64,000 bases of DNA, taken from assembly GCA_022410635.1 (NCBI GenBank), contig JAJVDF010000258.1, positions 1,042,873 to 1,106,872 on the forward strand, read 5' to 3'. Source of the DNA: Tretioscincus oriximinensis (taxonomy: Eukaryota > Chordata > Lepidosauria > Squamata > Gymnophthalmidae). The position numbers and the translations under genes are program-made. This document shows, piece after piece, positions 1 through 11,672 of this stretch (position 1 is the stretch's first letter; each line of letters starts with the position of its first letter). Below the pieces are notes generated by a model. The model searched no databases and was not told the DNA's origin. It saw only the letters and a program-made list of their open reading frames with translations.

Positions 1-640
1 GGCGCGCGGCGCGATGGTGTCCCAGGGAGCTGCGGCCCCCCTGCGAGCGGTGAGGCGGACGGGGAAGGAGGGGGGGAGGGGGCGCGGGGTGGGGGTGGGG
101 TGGGGGTGGGGCGTCCTTCCGGGGGGGAGCAACCGGGGCCCCAGGGACTGGGCCGGGCGCGGGGTTGCCTTTCTCTTGGGGGCTCGAGGAGGCTCCGAAT
201 CTATTTCTTTCCGCTCCCCTGCATGTAGTCAACATCCACACCGTCCCTTATGTGTCCCCCTCTCGTTGGAGATCCCGCAGTCAAGCCGGGATATTCTGGA
301 ATCAACCTGTCCGCGCAAGGCGCGAAGGCGGAATATCCAACTGGAGTGGGATAGACGAGGGGCGCGTGGATGCAGCCTCAGGCGCCCGGATTTGCTGCTC
401 AAGGGGATGGGAAGGAGCCCCGGGCTGCTCCAGCGGGGCAAACGAAGGGTGGCTGCAGCGGTGGCAGAGAGCAGAACCGCCTGCAACGGAGCAGAGGGTG
501 GCTGCTGCTCCCACACCCAGCCTCTTCCTGGAAGGCGAAGGCAACGGGCGGCAGCTTCTGCCTGTCTGCCTGCCAGGAAAAGTGGCTACAGAGAGAGGCG
601 CACATGCGGGCAACGAAAGCAGCATTTACCCCTGACGCCC
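1..640 (+). promoter_or_regulatory. TAB3: CpG-rich block, probable promoter / 5'UTR region of TAB3
   Basis: This is the only long stretch of the window with high GC and frequent CpG. The rest is AT-rich and CpG-poor, as expected of methylated vertebrate DNA. A GT donor-like site (GAGCG followed by GTGAGG, about base 50) suggests that a non-coding first exon ends there. The next convincing exon downstream on the same strand is the TAB3 start-codon exon at 11.5 kb, so I infer that this is the TAB3 CpG-island promoter. Long open frames across the block run on both strands and resemble no protein; they reflect the GC content. The transcription start may lie upstream of the window. Confidence 0.6.
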
Positions 641-976
641 TGTCCCCGGCGAGCCTGGTTCTGGGCTGNGTCTTGGACTGGGAGGCCAAGCTCTGCAGGG
701 AGATTAAACCCAGGACGAGGCTCAGTGAGGACAAGGCTAGAGAGCAAGATTGGGGATGCCTGCTTGGCCCAGCTGTCCCCTCACACTGACAGCAGGCTTG
801 GTGCTATGCAACAACAGCATCCTGTCAAAAGAAAACTTCATGCAGTGGTTGGTTCCCTTACTTGAAGGCTTAGCCTGGGTTCATAAAACAGTGTTGAGAG
901 AAGAGAATATCTGACGTGTTTTGCACTTCTTCACAGAGCCAGAATTCAGACTGTCAGTATAATTTAGAAGCACTGA

Positions 977-1110
977 GGCCCTGTCCACCCGGAGCCTTAT
1001 TCTCAGTAACCAGTATAGACTGTGGCAGGGCCATAGTCTACGCTAGCCTGTGGCTGGCAGGCTCTTATTCTGAGGTACAGCCCAGGATAAGGCTCCGTGT
1101 GGACAGGGCC
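977..1110. mobile_element. Short inverted-repeat element (MITE-like), GGCCCTGTCC family
   Basis: The ends are near-perfect inverted repeats: GGCCCTGTCCACCCGGAGCC at the left pairs with the complement of GGCTCCGTGTGGACAGGGCC at the right. The interior is about 95 bp with no coding capacity. Related copies or fragments are at 682-748, about 2302-2390, 39636-39809 and about 50763-50850, so this is a dispersed family. No clear target duplication was seen, so I do not assign a superfamily. Confidence 0.6.
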
Positions 1111-2671
1111 ATAATTTGCAAATCATTACATTTGGTCCAAGCTGTAAGTTTGAATCGAGTGCTCGGACTTTTTATTGCTTTCTGTATATACTTACATGGG
1201 CAGCAAAACTTCTTGTTGCTTTTGAAAGATGCTTTTGGGTTGTCTGTGCCACACCTCATTTTCCTATGTATTGAAGTAGCAGCTACCTTGCCGCTTATTT
1301 GGAAGCACTTACTGGCTGCTGGTTTCTTTTGGCATGTCGGCTCAGCAGAGCGACTGCAGTATGATGCTGCTACTTTGATTTTGGCAGCTTTGGAAACAAA
1401 GTCCTGAGAAGGCAGGCGGGCCTTGGGGAGACAATGAAACGGGTTGCTGGGTNCTAAAACCCCTTTTATTATGATGGGTATGTATTGTAGATGATATTTT
1501 AAAAACATTAAAGTTCTATAAAGATTATTAGACAGAAACCACAGGTGTTCTTAAGGTTGGTTCCAGCACTGCCTTTATTGCCTTGTTGTCCACACAGTAG
1601 ATGATTTGATTTTTTTGTTGTTAAATCATTAAAGATGTTTTTGCTCTTGGAGTGGACAAAAGCAATTAGTAGGAACAAATCATTCACAGTGCTAATTGCT
1701 TCACTAGTCCTCATCACTTCAGAAGGTTTCCTAAACACTTTTGTGGACTATTTTTAAGTAGTCCACAATCAGTCCTGTGCTGTGAGAACATTTCTGCAGA
1801 AAGTGTGAATGCTGCATCTGTCCTTTCTATGGTCTACGTCTCCCATGACATGTTTTCACCAATCACAGGGGATAGCAAGGCGTGTTGAACATAGAAAGGC
1901 TAGAGAATATACCATTCCTAAATCCTATCCTGGGGGAATGTGAAAGGAAGGGAGAGTCCCCCAGCCAATGAATTGGAATGGTTCTGAGAGCCAGTCTCTA
2001 AAGATAAATGGGGGAAAACCTCAGGTAGTGTTTGGCCCTTCATGACTCCATGGACCATTATAGCAATTCATGCCCTTCTACCTCTACTGTCTTCAGAGGT
2101 TGCCCCAAATCATGTTTATTGTTTCTTTAACACTATCTGTTCATCGCATTCTCTTCCATACCTTTTTGTATTGCCTACAACCTTTTAGACCAGTAATGCC
2201 CAGTGAGTCCCACTGAGTTTTTGTTATTTGGCCAAAGTAGAATTCCAGGTGTATCTTACACATACAACAGGAAATCAAAGATAGACTGCTTTGGGAGGCT
2301 GAGGCTCTTTCTGCACTGAGCCTTATTTTGTGATATATTTTGGAATAAGGCCCTGCCATCTACATAGAAGTGTAGGCTATGGCAAGCTGCTTGTTTCTTT
2401 TTTACAGACTTTTCACTGCCTTATTTTAAGATACACTGTATCCCAAAATAAGATTCAGTATTTTTTAAAAAAAGCCTCAGCCTACTCTGATTTCCAGTTG
2501 TATGGGGAAATACTCCATTTCAAGGAATATTTAGGAAATGTTAGTAAATAAATAAATGAAAAACAGGGCTGTGAGATTTTAGAATAAATTATTCTGCAGA
2601 AAACCTACCTCTTACGTGGCAAAAATACTTTTAGTGTTAATAACATTTGAGGATTTGGCTAGGGCATCATT

Positions 2672-2965
2672 TTAGAAGAAGAAGAAGAACTGAGTTCTTA
2701 TACCCTTCTTTTCTCACCTTTCAAAGGGACTCAAAGCAGCTTACAAGGGTATTTCGCTCAAAGGTTTACATATCTTCCCCAACAGCTATGGTAGCTCCGA
2801 TTTATCTGCTTGCAGTCAGTTGCAGTTTCTTGCAATTCTTGCTTTCGAATAGCTGGGTTGGCTAGAGCTACAGGCTAGGGGAAGATGCTCACCCCTTCCC
2901 ATGTCCAATACAGGGCTTCGTAAGCCGATCTCCTAGATGAGAGACCTTTTCCTTAGCCTCTTATT
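2672..2965 (-). mobile_element. tRNA-derived SINE, (TTC)n tail
   Basis: Same family as the well-preserved + strand copy at 54540-54838. Here the tail appears as (GAA)n at the left, and the tRNA-like head (cf. GCTAAGGAAAAGG, GAGATCGGCTTACGAAG) is at the right end. Confidence 0.65.
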
Positions 2966-5057
2966 TGTTAATTGGTAGTAGCAATTTTAGCTGCTGCCAG
3001 TTCTAGTTCTTCGTGGCCCAATGTAGTATGGTGCTTCTAGGATGCTAAACAAACTCATATTAAAGTGTGCAGCATTGTTTGTTTTGTTTTACATCATTTA
3101 TTTTTTGTAGTTATCTAGGACAAGAAAAGGCACAAAGCTTGCTAAACCATATATATGAAACTGGTTTTACAGTTCTACTTCTGAAAACATATTTTGTCAT
3201 AGAGCCTGGGAATAATATCTGTTCTATTTCTCACATTTGCAGTGAACTTAGATATTTGGTGGACATTTGATGTTGTGTGTGCAATTAATTCTTACGTGAG
3301 GCGTGTGTCCTCTTCCCAGGACAATCAAAAGGCAATGGTAGATTTTTCTTAATTTTTTTTTACCAATTATTATAAATATAACTAAACTTGTGTTTCATTT
3401 TTCCAAAAAAGGGAGCTTACAACAAACAGAATATAAAATTTAAAAATGGAATTAAAATAAAATTTAAAAAGAGCGAAATGCCGCTAATAAACAAACAAAA
3501 CAAAACTGTACTTAACTTACAGCAGCGATTATGTCTTTGACGCTGTGTCTTGTATGACCTTTTTCATTTTTAGCGAAGAGTTTCTGGCAAGCAGAGAAGT
3601 ACAGTACAACAAGCCCTCGAGCTAAGTGTTCATCAGCATGCAGAATTAGAGATCATTCTGGGTGCTTTTTAGTGCTTCCCAGTAGCTAAGCAAAATGTGT
3701 TTCTCGCTGCAACTTTTACATTGTCCTTTTCTTTTGAGATATTGGTCATGTGTTTCATATCCTTTAATATTGAGTGCTTCTTCCTGCCAATTCAATTTAA
3801 AGAAGTAGCCAAGGGGGGTGAGTCTAGTAACATCTTAAGAGACTTAACAAGAAGGAAAAAGTTGGTAACAAGAGCTTTTGCAGACTTGCTCTACTAACAT
3901 TTTTACCCAATTGATCTCTAAAGTAGACCAGAACTCCTGCTAATTTGCTTTCTGGTGAATCTTTTGGGATCTATATTACTGTATCTGTAAGAACAAGGCG
4001 AGATCTAGTTTTGAAGACTTATGAAACTTGAAATGTAAAGCTGGTTTCAAGAAGGATTTCATAAACAAAGGCAAGTGTGCTGGCCAAATACCGTGGTCAT
4101 ATCTTAGTAAGAAATCAGTGTCTTGGGTTACAGAAATACATCAAACATAAAACAACAAGATCCCATGAGATAAAATCCAGCTGTTGCCCTTCTGTGACTG
4201 TAGCAGATTTAAATCAAGCGAAAATGTTCACTGGGAGAAATAAAGAAATAGGATTTTTGTTGATCTGTACTGTGTCGCTCCTAATCTGCCTAAAATGTTC
4301 TACAAGCTTTTCTGTCTGGGGGGAGTGTTGAGAGCTTTTTGAAAAACACGCAAAATTATTGCATCTCTTACTCTTATGTTAATGGGTTGACCTATTGATA
4401 CCACCGAATAGGGAACAGAAAGGTACTTTAAGATCAGCAAAACACATTTGTTATCTTTCCCAATCTTTTCTGTTAGAATCTCACTTTCTCAATTGCAGCC
4501 AGTTGTTAACTATGGATTAGTTGGGCCTCTCAGGAAATGGAGACACTTTTAAAGTCTTTCAGTAAATGGAGGTGCATGTGTGCTTCTGGGAAGACCTATG
4601 TTCCTTTATTGTTGAAGGCTAGTAAGCCAAAAAAGCACACATTTAATAGGGTTTCTGCCTAAAATCCAAGTTAGGGCTTTAATGTGTGTGAAAATGTTGT
4701 CTCCCCACCTCCAGATGCTCCAGGTATTAGAAGCAGCACCTGGTGAAAAGTCCTCTCCTCTACATCCATTAAAGGGACATTTAATTATTGTTAAAGAAAA
4801 ATGTTACAGACCTTCTTCAGTTTTTCTTAATTAATGTTTTAAGAACAATAAATACATACATAAAAGTAATTCAGTAAATGTTTGCTTAGGTTTCCCAAAA
4901 ACCTTTTGATAAAGTGCCTATCTCAATCTCTTTTAAGAAAATAAAAAATAGAGAACTGATTGCGCTCTGCAGCCAGGTGTTCTGGAATTGGAGTCAAGGA
5001 ATTGGCAGCAATTCTGCGGTACTGATGTTGGAAGAAGTAAAAATGTATCAGCACTGT

Positions 5058-5350
5058 TTTTTCACCCAGAGGGTCATTGGTCTGTGGAATTTACTTCTGG
5101 AAGAGGTAGCGGTAGTTGCCAGCCTGGATAGCTTTAAGACAGGATTAGACAAGTTCATGGAAGCCTGGGGTATAAATAGCTGCTAAAATGGATCTCTTGT
5201 TACTGCCTCCAAGATGGAGTAATAGGCAGGATTCTTGAAGTAACATTTGCAGGGAGTGGAGAACAGGTGAAGATTTTGCCTCCTTTCACTTGAGACTGTC
5301 CACTTTCAATTTGTGGGTCACTATATGCTGGCTCCTCTTATGTTCTAACT
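5058..5350 (+). mobile_element. CR1 LINE 3' end
   Basis: Carries the family signature read on the + strand: TTCACCCAGAGGGTCATTGG, TGTGGAATTTACTTCTGGAA, GGATTAGACAAGTTCATGGA, then a tail approaching CTCTTATGTTCT. This is the C-terminal ORF2 and 3'UTR part of a CR1-group LINE, truncated at the 5' end. Confidence 0.75.
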
Positions 5351-5862
5351 CTGACTCAAAATGAATTTAGATTATTCATAATATGATAAAATTTCCTATT
5401 TTATAAATAATTTGATTAGGGTTTTTTTCAGGATATAGATTTTAGCAGGATTGTGAAGTCAGAATTATGGAGTCAGAAGCAATTACAGAGGTATCATTAA
5501 TAAAGGAGTTGGAGTTAGAAGAATTTTATGGATCGATTCTACACTCATGTTTGCAGCTGGCTAAAGAATAGAAAGTTGGGCAGGAATAAATATACACGTT
5601 TCATAATGAAGTATCTGATTCCTTTAGGGATTTTTTTTGACATGCGCATGTTATAACTCACACCAAACGGTATGGATTGGCACAAACAGAAAGGGATGTC
5701 TGTAGATGCTATCAGGATGAACAAGGGCATGCATACTTGTGATGAACAAATGATGTATACGTGTGCAAAAAAATCCAAACTGCACCTGTAGATGAACAGG
5801 GTCTGACCTGTTTGTAACTGACTAAGAAAGAGATCTTTGCACACACAAAAAGAGATCTTATT

Positions 5863-6410
5863 ACAAAAAAGGGCAACAAGAATGATCAGAGTTTTGAAAC
5901 ACCTTCCTTGTGAAATCAGGCTGCAACGTCTGTTCAGCTTTGAAAGATGGTGTTTAAAAGTTGATATGATGGGAATGTATAAAATCAATCAGAGGATGTA
6001 TAAGATGAATATAGAAATATTCTGTTATACCAGGGGGTATTCTTTGAAGATCATGTGCAGACAAGGAAATTTATTTATTTATACCCAGAAGATCATTGGT
6101 CTTTGGAACCTACTTCTAGAAGAAGTGGCAGTAGCTAGCAGCATGGATAGCTTTAAAACAGGATTAGACAAATTCATTGAAGCTAAATGTCTTACTAGGA
6201 TACTGCCTCCAGGATGGAGCAATAGGTAGTATTCCTGAAATGCCATTTGAAAACTGAAATACCTGTTGAGAAGGCATGAAGGTCTTGCCTTCTTTTGCTT
6301 GGGAGTGCCCAGGTGTAATTGATGGACTACTTTGTGAGACAGAATGCTTGACTTGATGGGCTTTGGCCTGATTCAGCAGGGCTTTTCATACGCTCTTACT
6401 ATCTTGCTTT
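5863..6410 (+). mobile_element. CR1 LINE 3' end, second copy
   Basis: Begins at AAAGGGCAACAAGAATGATC, a typical internal CR1 motif. It continues through the ORF2 C-terminal region to the segment GATGGGCTTTGGCCTGATTC near the 3' end. Frameshifts and stops show that it is inactive. Confidence 0.75.
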
Positions 6411-6436
6411 AGAGGGACATACGGTAATTCAGAACA

Positions 6437-6690
6437 TAAGAACATAAGTGGAACCTTGCTGAATTGGGCTGGGCCGATCTGTTTCAGCATTCTGTCTCCC
6501 ACAGAGGCCCACCAATTGTACCTGGGCAGTTTGAAGGCACCTGGGAAGGCAAAATCTTTACCTCTTCTTGATCCCCTGAAAATGGTATTTCAGGAATACT
6601 GCCTGTTGTTCCATCATGGAGACAATATCAATCAATCCATCCTAGTAGCTATTTATAGGGTACAAAAATGTCCTACAATCCTATATATAT
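6437..6690 (-). mobile_element. CR1 LINE 3' end, antisense
   Basis: Starts with the reverse complement of the CR1 tail (GAACATAAGAACATAAG) and continues into the complement of the 3' UTR (CACAGAGGCCCACCAATTG). It is head to head with the copy just upstream. Confidence 0.75.
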
Positions 6691-8635
6691 ATNGATCCTA
6701 TCATAATCCTATGATATCGAAAAAAAATAACAATGTAGACCCCTAGCTCAAGTGTATGAGAAGAAAGATTTCTCTTTGTGTGGATAAAGAAAAGTGTTTC
6801 CTTCCTTCCCAAACTCCAGAGTGATCTGAATCTTTGAAGAACTCAGGCTAGTACGCAAAATAAATGGTTGAATTTTGGAATTGACTACTGCAAATGGGTT
6901 GGCTGTCAGCTCAGGTGGCATCTGTAGAAGTTTGGATAAATTCCTGTAAGACAGGGTCATCATGGTGTACTAGCTCTGATAGTTGGGTACCTTCAAGAAT
7001 GCATATATAGAAAGCAGAATGCCTCTGGTGGCTAACTGCTAGAAGACATGGAAGCAGGAAATTAACAGTTGTCAACAACAAGAAATTGCCAACTTCCAGA
7101 TTACTAATTCCAGTATAATTTTTCTTTCCAGTTTCATGGTTCTGAATTGCATTTCTGCCTGTTTTATCACAGTTTTTTTCATGGTGACAAGTGCTTATTA
7201 TAAAAGCTTGGAGTAAGGAAGCTGCAGCAGGGCTGGCAGTAGCTCCAACAGAGAGGAGGGTGAGACGGAGCTTTGTTGGTGATAGTGGTGGTGCTGTTGG
7301 GAAATGTGGTCTGAACAGTAGGCAGCCTCTTCCTCCCAGCCTGCACCACAGCCCAGTTCCCAGCCTGCACCATAGCTAGCCCCAGGAGGGAGGATGCCTC
7401 TTTATTCTGTGCCACCAGAAATGTGTTTTCTGTCTACAAGAAGGGGGCCCAGGGATCCGTCTAGTTATGTCCTGCATCTAAATGCTACTACATGACTGTT
7501 GGACTGAATGCACCCAGGTCTGATTCATTAGTCATTTCTCATGTTCTTTTTACAAGCTTCTTTGAAGCTCTTCTCTTCCTTTTTATTATTCTAGTGCAGA
7601 TTTAGAAGTACTATGTAATTATTCAATATATATTCTCGTATGTATGTTTTTTTCTTTTCAGTCTGCCAGCATATTCCCAGAATCTGATTTTCTGGTTATA
7701 TATCAATAGTTCTTCCCATGCTTCAGTTTGTGTATGACAATAAAATTGTAACTCTCGTTACTCCCTCTGTCTCTTGGATTATTGTAGCTCTGTACTTTGA
7801 TAACAGTGTATTATTTCCTGGAACTCAAGTGTAACTTTTCTCCTGTGTCCCGGGGCTCTTTAAGATCTTAATTCCCTCTGACTGTTATGTAAACACTTAA
7901 GCTCTCTGTAAATATCCAGAGTGCCTTTTCTCCTATGCCTTCCTCAGCTTTACTATGTCTGAATGTTCATGTGTCCCTGTGTGATGGGGATTTTAAACCT
8001 TTCGCAAGTCATTAATTGGGAATCAGTTCAAATAAGTATTTGCTGCCCTATAGATTCAATTGACTTTTAGCATAGCCAGTGGGATTTTTCAAAACTTCAG
8101 CTTCATACCTTGTCGTTGTTATAGGAGGAGGAAGAGGAACAGAACATGTATATGTAGGAACAGAATAATCCAATTATAATCCAGCTTGTTTTTTCTATTC
8201 CTTTCTATAAAAGAAATCTGAGAGCCAACATAGTTTATAGCCATGGTTCCCAATGGGGGGCACACACTCTGCAGCGGAGCAATTTGATTTTTAATGGGGG
8301 CAATTGAAGAATCAGTTATTAACAGTGAATTTAAGTTAATGGTCTTTTAGGCTTCCTCCACATGGATAGGGATTCACTTTTTGAATAATAAGAATTTTAT
8401 TGTAAGGTCAGGATTTTAGAGAAGCTCAGGTAGGGCATAGGCAACAGTATCAGACCTGAGGAAGAATCTCTTCAATTGAAAATTCCTATTCAGCCATAAA
8501 AGCTTGAGAGTGTCACTGGGTCAGTTTTGCATCCACTTATGTTGACGTTGAGCTATTTGGAGGGAAGATGGGATATAAATAAACAAATCTCATTGGGATT
8601 CCTTTCCAGTAATGTGGATCAATAGACTGCTTGGT
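6691..8635. other. Intronic DNA, no recognised feature
   Basis: Low-complexity and AT-rich unique sequence within the presumed first TAB3 intron. Short open frames occur but none resembles a protein. Confidence 0.4.
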
Positions 8636-9160
8636 TCATGAAAGGGCAACCAGTACGATCAAGGGCTGGAAAATCTCCCTTATGAAATCAGACTGCAGCA
8701 TCCAGGCCTCTAGTCCGCCTTGGGATGTGGCATCTAAGAGGGAACCAGACTGAAGTGTATAAATTGGCAATGGGACTGAGGGGAGATTTTTCTCTCTCTA
8801 ATGCAACACTAGAACAGAGAACCTGATTGAAGCTGATGGGCAAGAGAGTTAGAATCGACAAAGAGGAACTATTTTTTTTTCAATCTTAGAATTCTGTCTA
8901 TGAAATTTACTACCAGAAAAGACAATGTCCACAATTATCCTGAATTGCTTTAGGAAATTCATGAAACACTGGTGCATCAGTGGCTATTAGAATGGATTGC
9001 CTCCAGGTTGGAGATGAGGCCAGGATGCCTTTAAAGGCCATTTTGCAGGAAATGGAGCACAGGTAATGTTTTTATCTTTGTCCTCTGTTTGAGATGCCCA
9101 GAAGTAATTGGTAAGCTACTTTGTAAGACAGGATGCAGGACTAAATGGGCTGTGACTGAC
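8636..9160 (+). mobile_element. CR1 LINE 3' end, degraded
   Basis: Recognisable by AAAGGGCAACCAGTACGATC, by ATCAGTGGCTATTAGAATGG, and by the segment reading CTAAATGGGCTGTGACTGAC at the end. It is diverged and full of stops. Confidence 0.65.
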
Positions 9161-9162
9161 CC

Positions 9163-9440
9163 AGCTTATTTATTTTATTTATTTATATTTATATACCGAC
9201 CTATACCTGAAAGTCTCAGAATGTCCTACAATAAAAGCAAATATAGAAAATTGACATTTTAAAACCATAGCTAAAAGTGGAAAGGAAACCGCATTTCTTC
9301 AACCAAAGGCCAGGTAAAAGAGGTGCGTCTCCAAAGATCTTCTAAAAGAATGCTGTGATGGTGACTGACGCACCGAGATTATTCAGTAGTTTGGGGTAGC
9401 CACCAAGAAGGCCTTGTATTCCTGGGTTGTAACTAGGGTA
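9163..9440 (-). mobile_element. L2/CR1-group LINE 3' tail, antisense
   Basis: TTATTTATTTATATTTATA followed by ACCTGAAAGTCTCAGAATG is the reverse complement of the common LINE end CTGAGAC..TTCAGGTATAGGG..AAATAAATAAA. The neighbouring CAACCAAAGGCCAGG and CAAGAAGGCC motifs match the LINE at 23.3 kb. Confidence 0.65.
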
Positions 9441-10867
9441 TAATTTTTGCCATTTTAATAAAATAGGTGCAAAACAATAGCATAAGGTAGAGTACAAGCT
9501 AGAGGGACAGAAGAATGCCTGGAGAAAGTAAAGCTGGAAGAACAGAAAAATATCATCCTGTAATATGCCGTGATGCTTTGCTCCAAGGATGTAGGCATTA
9601 TAGGTGTTCATTACTATTGTTTTCACTCATTCATTGGATCAGTGTCTCTGAATACTTTTTTAAATGTTCCTACCCCTCTCCTTGTTGTTTACTGTGTTTT
9701 GTATCATCTAAGGAAAAGTAGCATATAAGAAGCGTCCATAACTTGCCCTTATATATTTTGGACAAATAAGTTGAAGAATAGGCTCTAAGGTGGTTTTCCA
9801 ACACAGTAAATAATTTTATTTATTTTCAACTTATTTTGAAATCCTACTTTATTTCATACAAGCTGCTGACTTTCATGTGGATACAGGAAGCCACTATTCT
9901 GTCACTAAAAAGACAGTTAAATAACATTCCCTCTAGGTGTTTATGAAAGAGAAAATACTGGGTTTCAAAATTATCCTAAATATTTGATTTCTTTCTTTTT
10001 TCAATTAAAAATAGTTTTAAGGGAGGGAAAGACTCCAGCACAATTGTGTGGCATGAGATCTGATTGAAATGAATGACTAATAATTAAATCAGTGGTTTAG
10101 CATGTATGATAATAGTAGCTCTGGCCCTTTTATATTACTAGCAGACTACCATGCTTCTCAGGCTCTATTTGAAGAGGCACAATCAGCAGTGCCAGACCTC
10201 GGGACTGGCTGAAGTCAGCAATTTCCGGTCCCCAGCTGAAAGAGGATAGGAGCATTCTATTTTCTGTACTTATTCGCAGTTATGAGTATGGAAATCATGG
10301 ACATAAACTCTACACAAGTCTGCAGCTGTGGATAAACAACATTCATAGATATCAGAGTTGTAACGGATATGGAGTTGCTTTATCTTTTGTAGCTGCTACT
10401 CACTTGGCAGCCATCAAAACATTAATCCACATTTGAATGAACATCAGCATTAGCAACACTGATTGCTTATGTTCATGACCCATGAAATTGCATACTACTG
10501 GCTTTCAGTATCTTCTTACTGACAGAATGCTGACGTGTCTTTTTCTGACTTTTATTTTATATTTTATAACAGGGATTCCTAGATTCNCTGAATGTAATCA
10601 TGCCAGAGTAGAACAGGTGGATGATGAATAAGTTATATTTTTAAATATGATTTACTATTAGTTTTATTAGATGAACTGCTTCAGGACCTCTCAGTGAAGA
10701 GCAGAGGCAAATGTTATAAATAAACGAGTCACAGATTTATTTAAATCTGTGATCCTCAATATCAGCTCTGGCTAGATGCAGCCCGCTTTCAACCTGGATA
10801 GGTGCTGATGTGGGCAGAGTAACTCTGGCTATGGAGGTGCCGGTTATTCCTTAATAAGGTACATCAC
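9441..10867. other. Intronic DNA, no recognised feature
   Basis: AT-rich sequence with a single n and no convincing exon or repeat. Confidence 0.4.
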
Positions 10868-11035
10868 AACATGAGAATATAAGAACATAAGAGGACCCAT
10901 GCCAAACCAGGCTACAACCCATCCATTGTGACCTTCTGTCTCACACAATGGCCCACCAAGTGCACCTGGATATTCCCAAGCAGAAGGAGAAGACAAAATC
11001 TTTTCCTGCTTTTGACTCCCTGCAAAAGACATTTA
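10868..11035 (-). mobile_element. CR1 LINE 3' end, antisense
   Basis: Starts with GAATATAAGAACATAAGAGG, the complement of the CR1 tail, then CACACAATGGCCCACCAAG. It lies about 450 bp upstream of the TAB3 start-codon exon. Confidence 0.7.
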
Positions 11036-11482
11036 GGCTGAGTTCTAACTATGGCAAAAAAATCTACTGTATTTGACTGTGTGGTGGCCATAGCCTTTTT
11101 CCATTTACTCCAAATGGGAAACAGTTTGACCATGCGCTGTTCACACAGCAATGGGGCGTTTGTTGAGAAAACCATCGTAAGTACAGGTCAGTGCAATTTG
11201 GGTTGACCCTGCACTGGTGATGATTTGCCATGCCTGTGCTCTGATTGGACAATGTCAGCTGCCTGATCACTGGCTTGGGGGGTCTTCTGGCTCCTACCGA
11301 AGCATCCCCTCAAGAATCAGAGCCCGCAGTTATAATAACTTCTATGCTTTTCTACTTCTTCTATATGACATCGATAGGAAACGATAAACAGGAATTGGGG
11401 TGCATGATAATCCAGTGTAGAATTTTTTGGACTTTTAAAAATAATGTACGTTTTTTTTTTTTACTGTAATTCTTATTTGTAG

Positions 11483-11672
11483 AAGATGCCTGAAGCATCA
11501 GAAGATCATAACCACTGGGAAGCCTGTTGACTCCTACTCCTGAGAAACTTGAGCCTAACCCCTAACTAGCATGGCGCAGGGCAGCCAGCAGCTTGATATG
11601 CAGGTACATCATGAACTCCGGCAACGATTTCCTGAGATTCCAGAAGGTGTAGTAACTCAGTGCATGCTGCAG
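11483..11672 (+). CDS. TAB3: TAB3 exon with start codon (CDS 11571-11672)
   Basis: The acceptor is TTCTTATTTGTAG before 11483. 5'UTR follows, then ATG at 11571. It encodes 34 residues beginning [18 protein letters not shown], the first half of the CUE domain, and ends in phase 0 at CTGCAG before GTAAGC. The residues [15 protein letters not shown] are the ubiquitin-binding CUE helix 1 and loop. Confidence 0.95.

Larger units (their letters stand above)
641..4900. other. Probable TAB3 intron 1, first part
   Basis: No exon is recognised. It holds copies of a small inverted-repeat element (977-1110 and fragments) and one minus-strand tRNA-SINE (2672-2965). I see nothing identifiable from about 2970 to 4900. 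Confidence 0.5.

Noticed and set aside
14..865. A 283-codon open frame from the ATG at base 14
   Set aside because: It lies in the GC-rich CpG block, where stops are rare. It contains an n, has low-complexity Gly/Arg runs, and competing frames of similar length exist on both strands.
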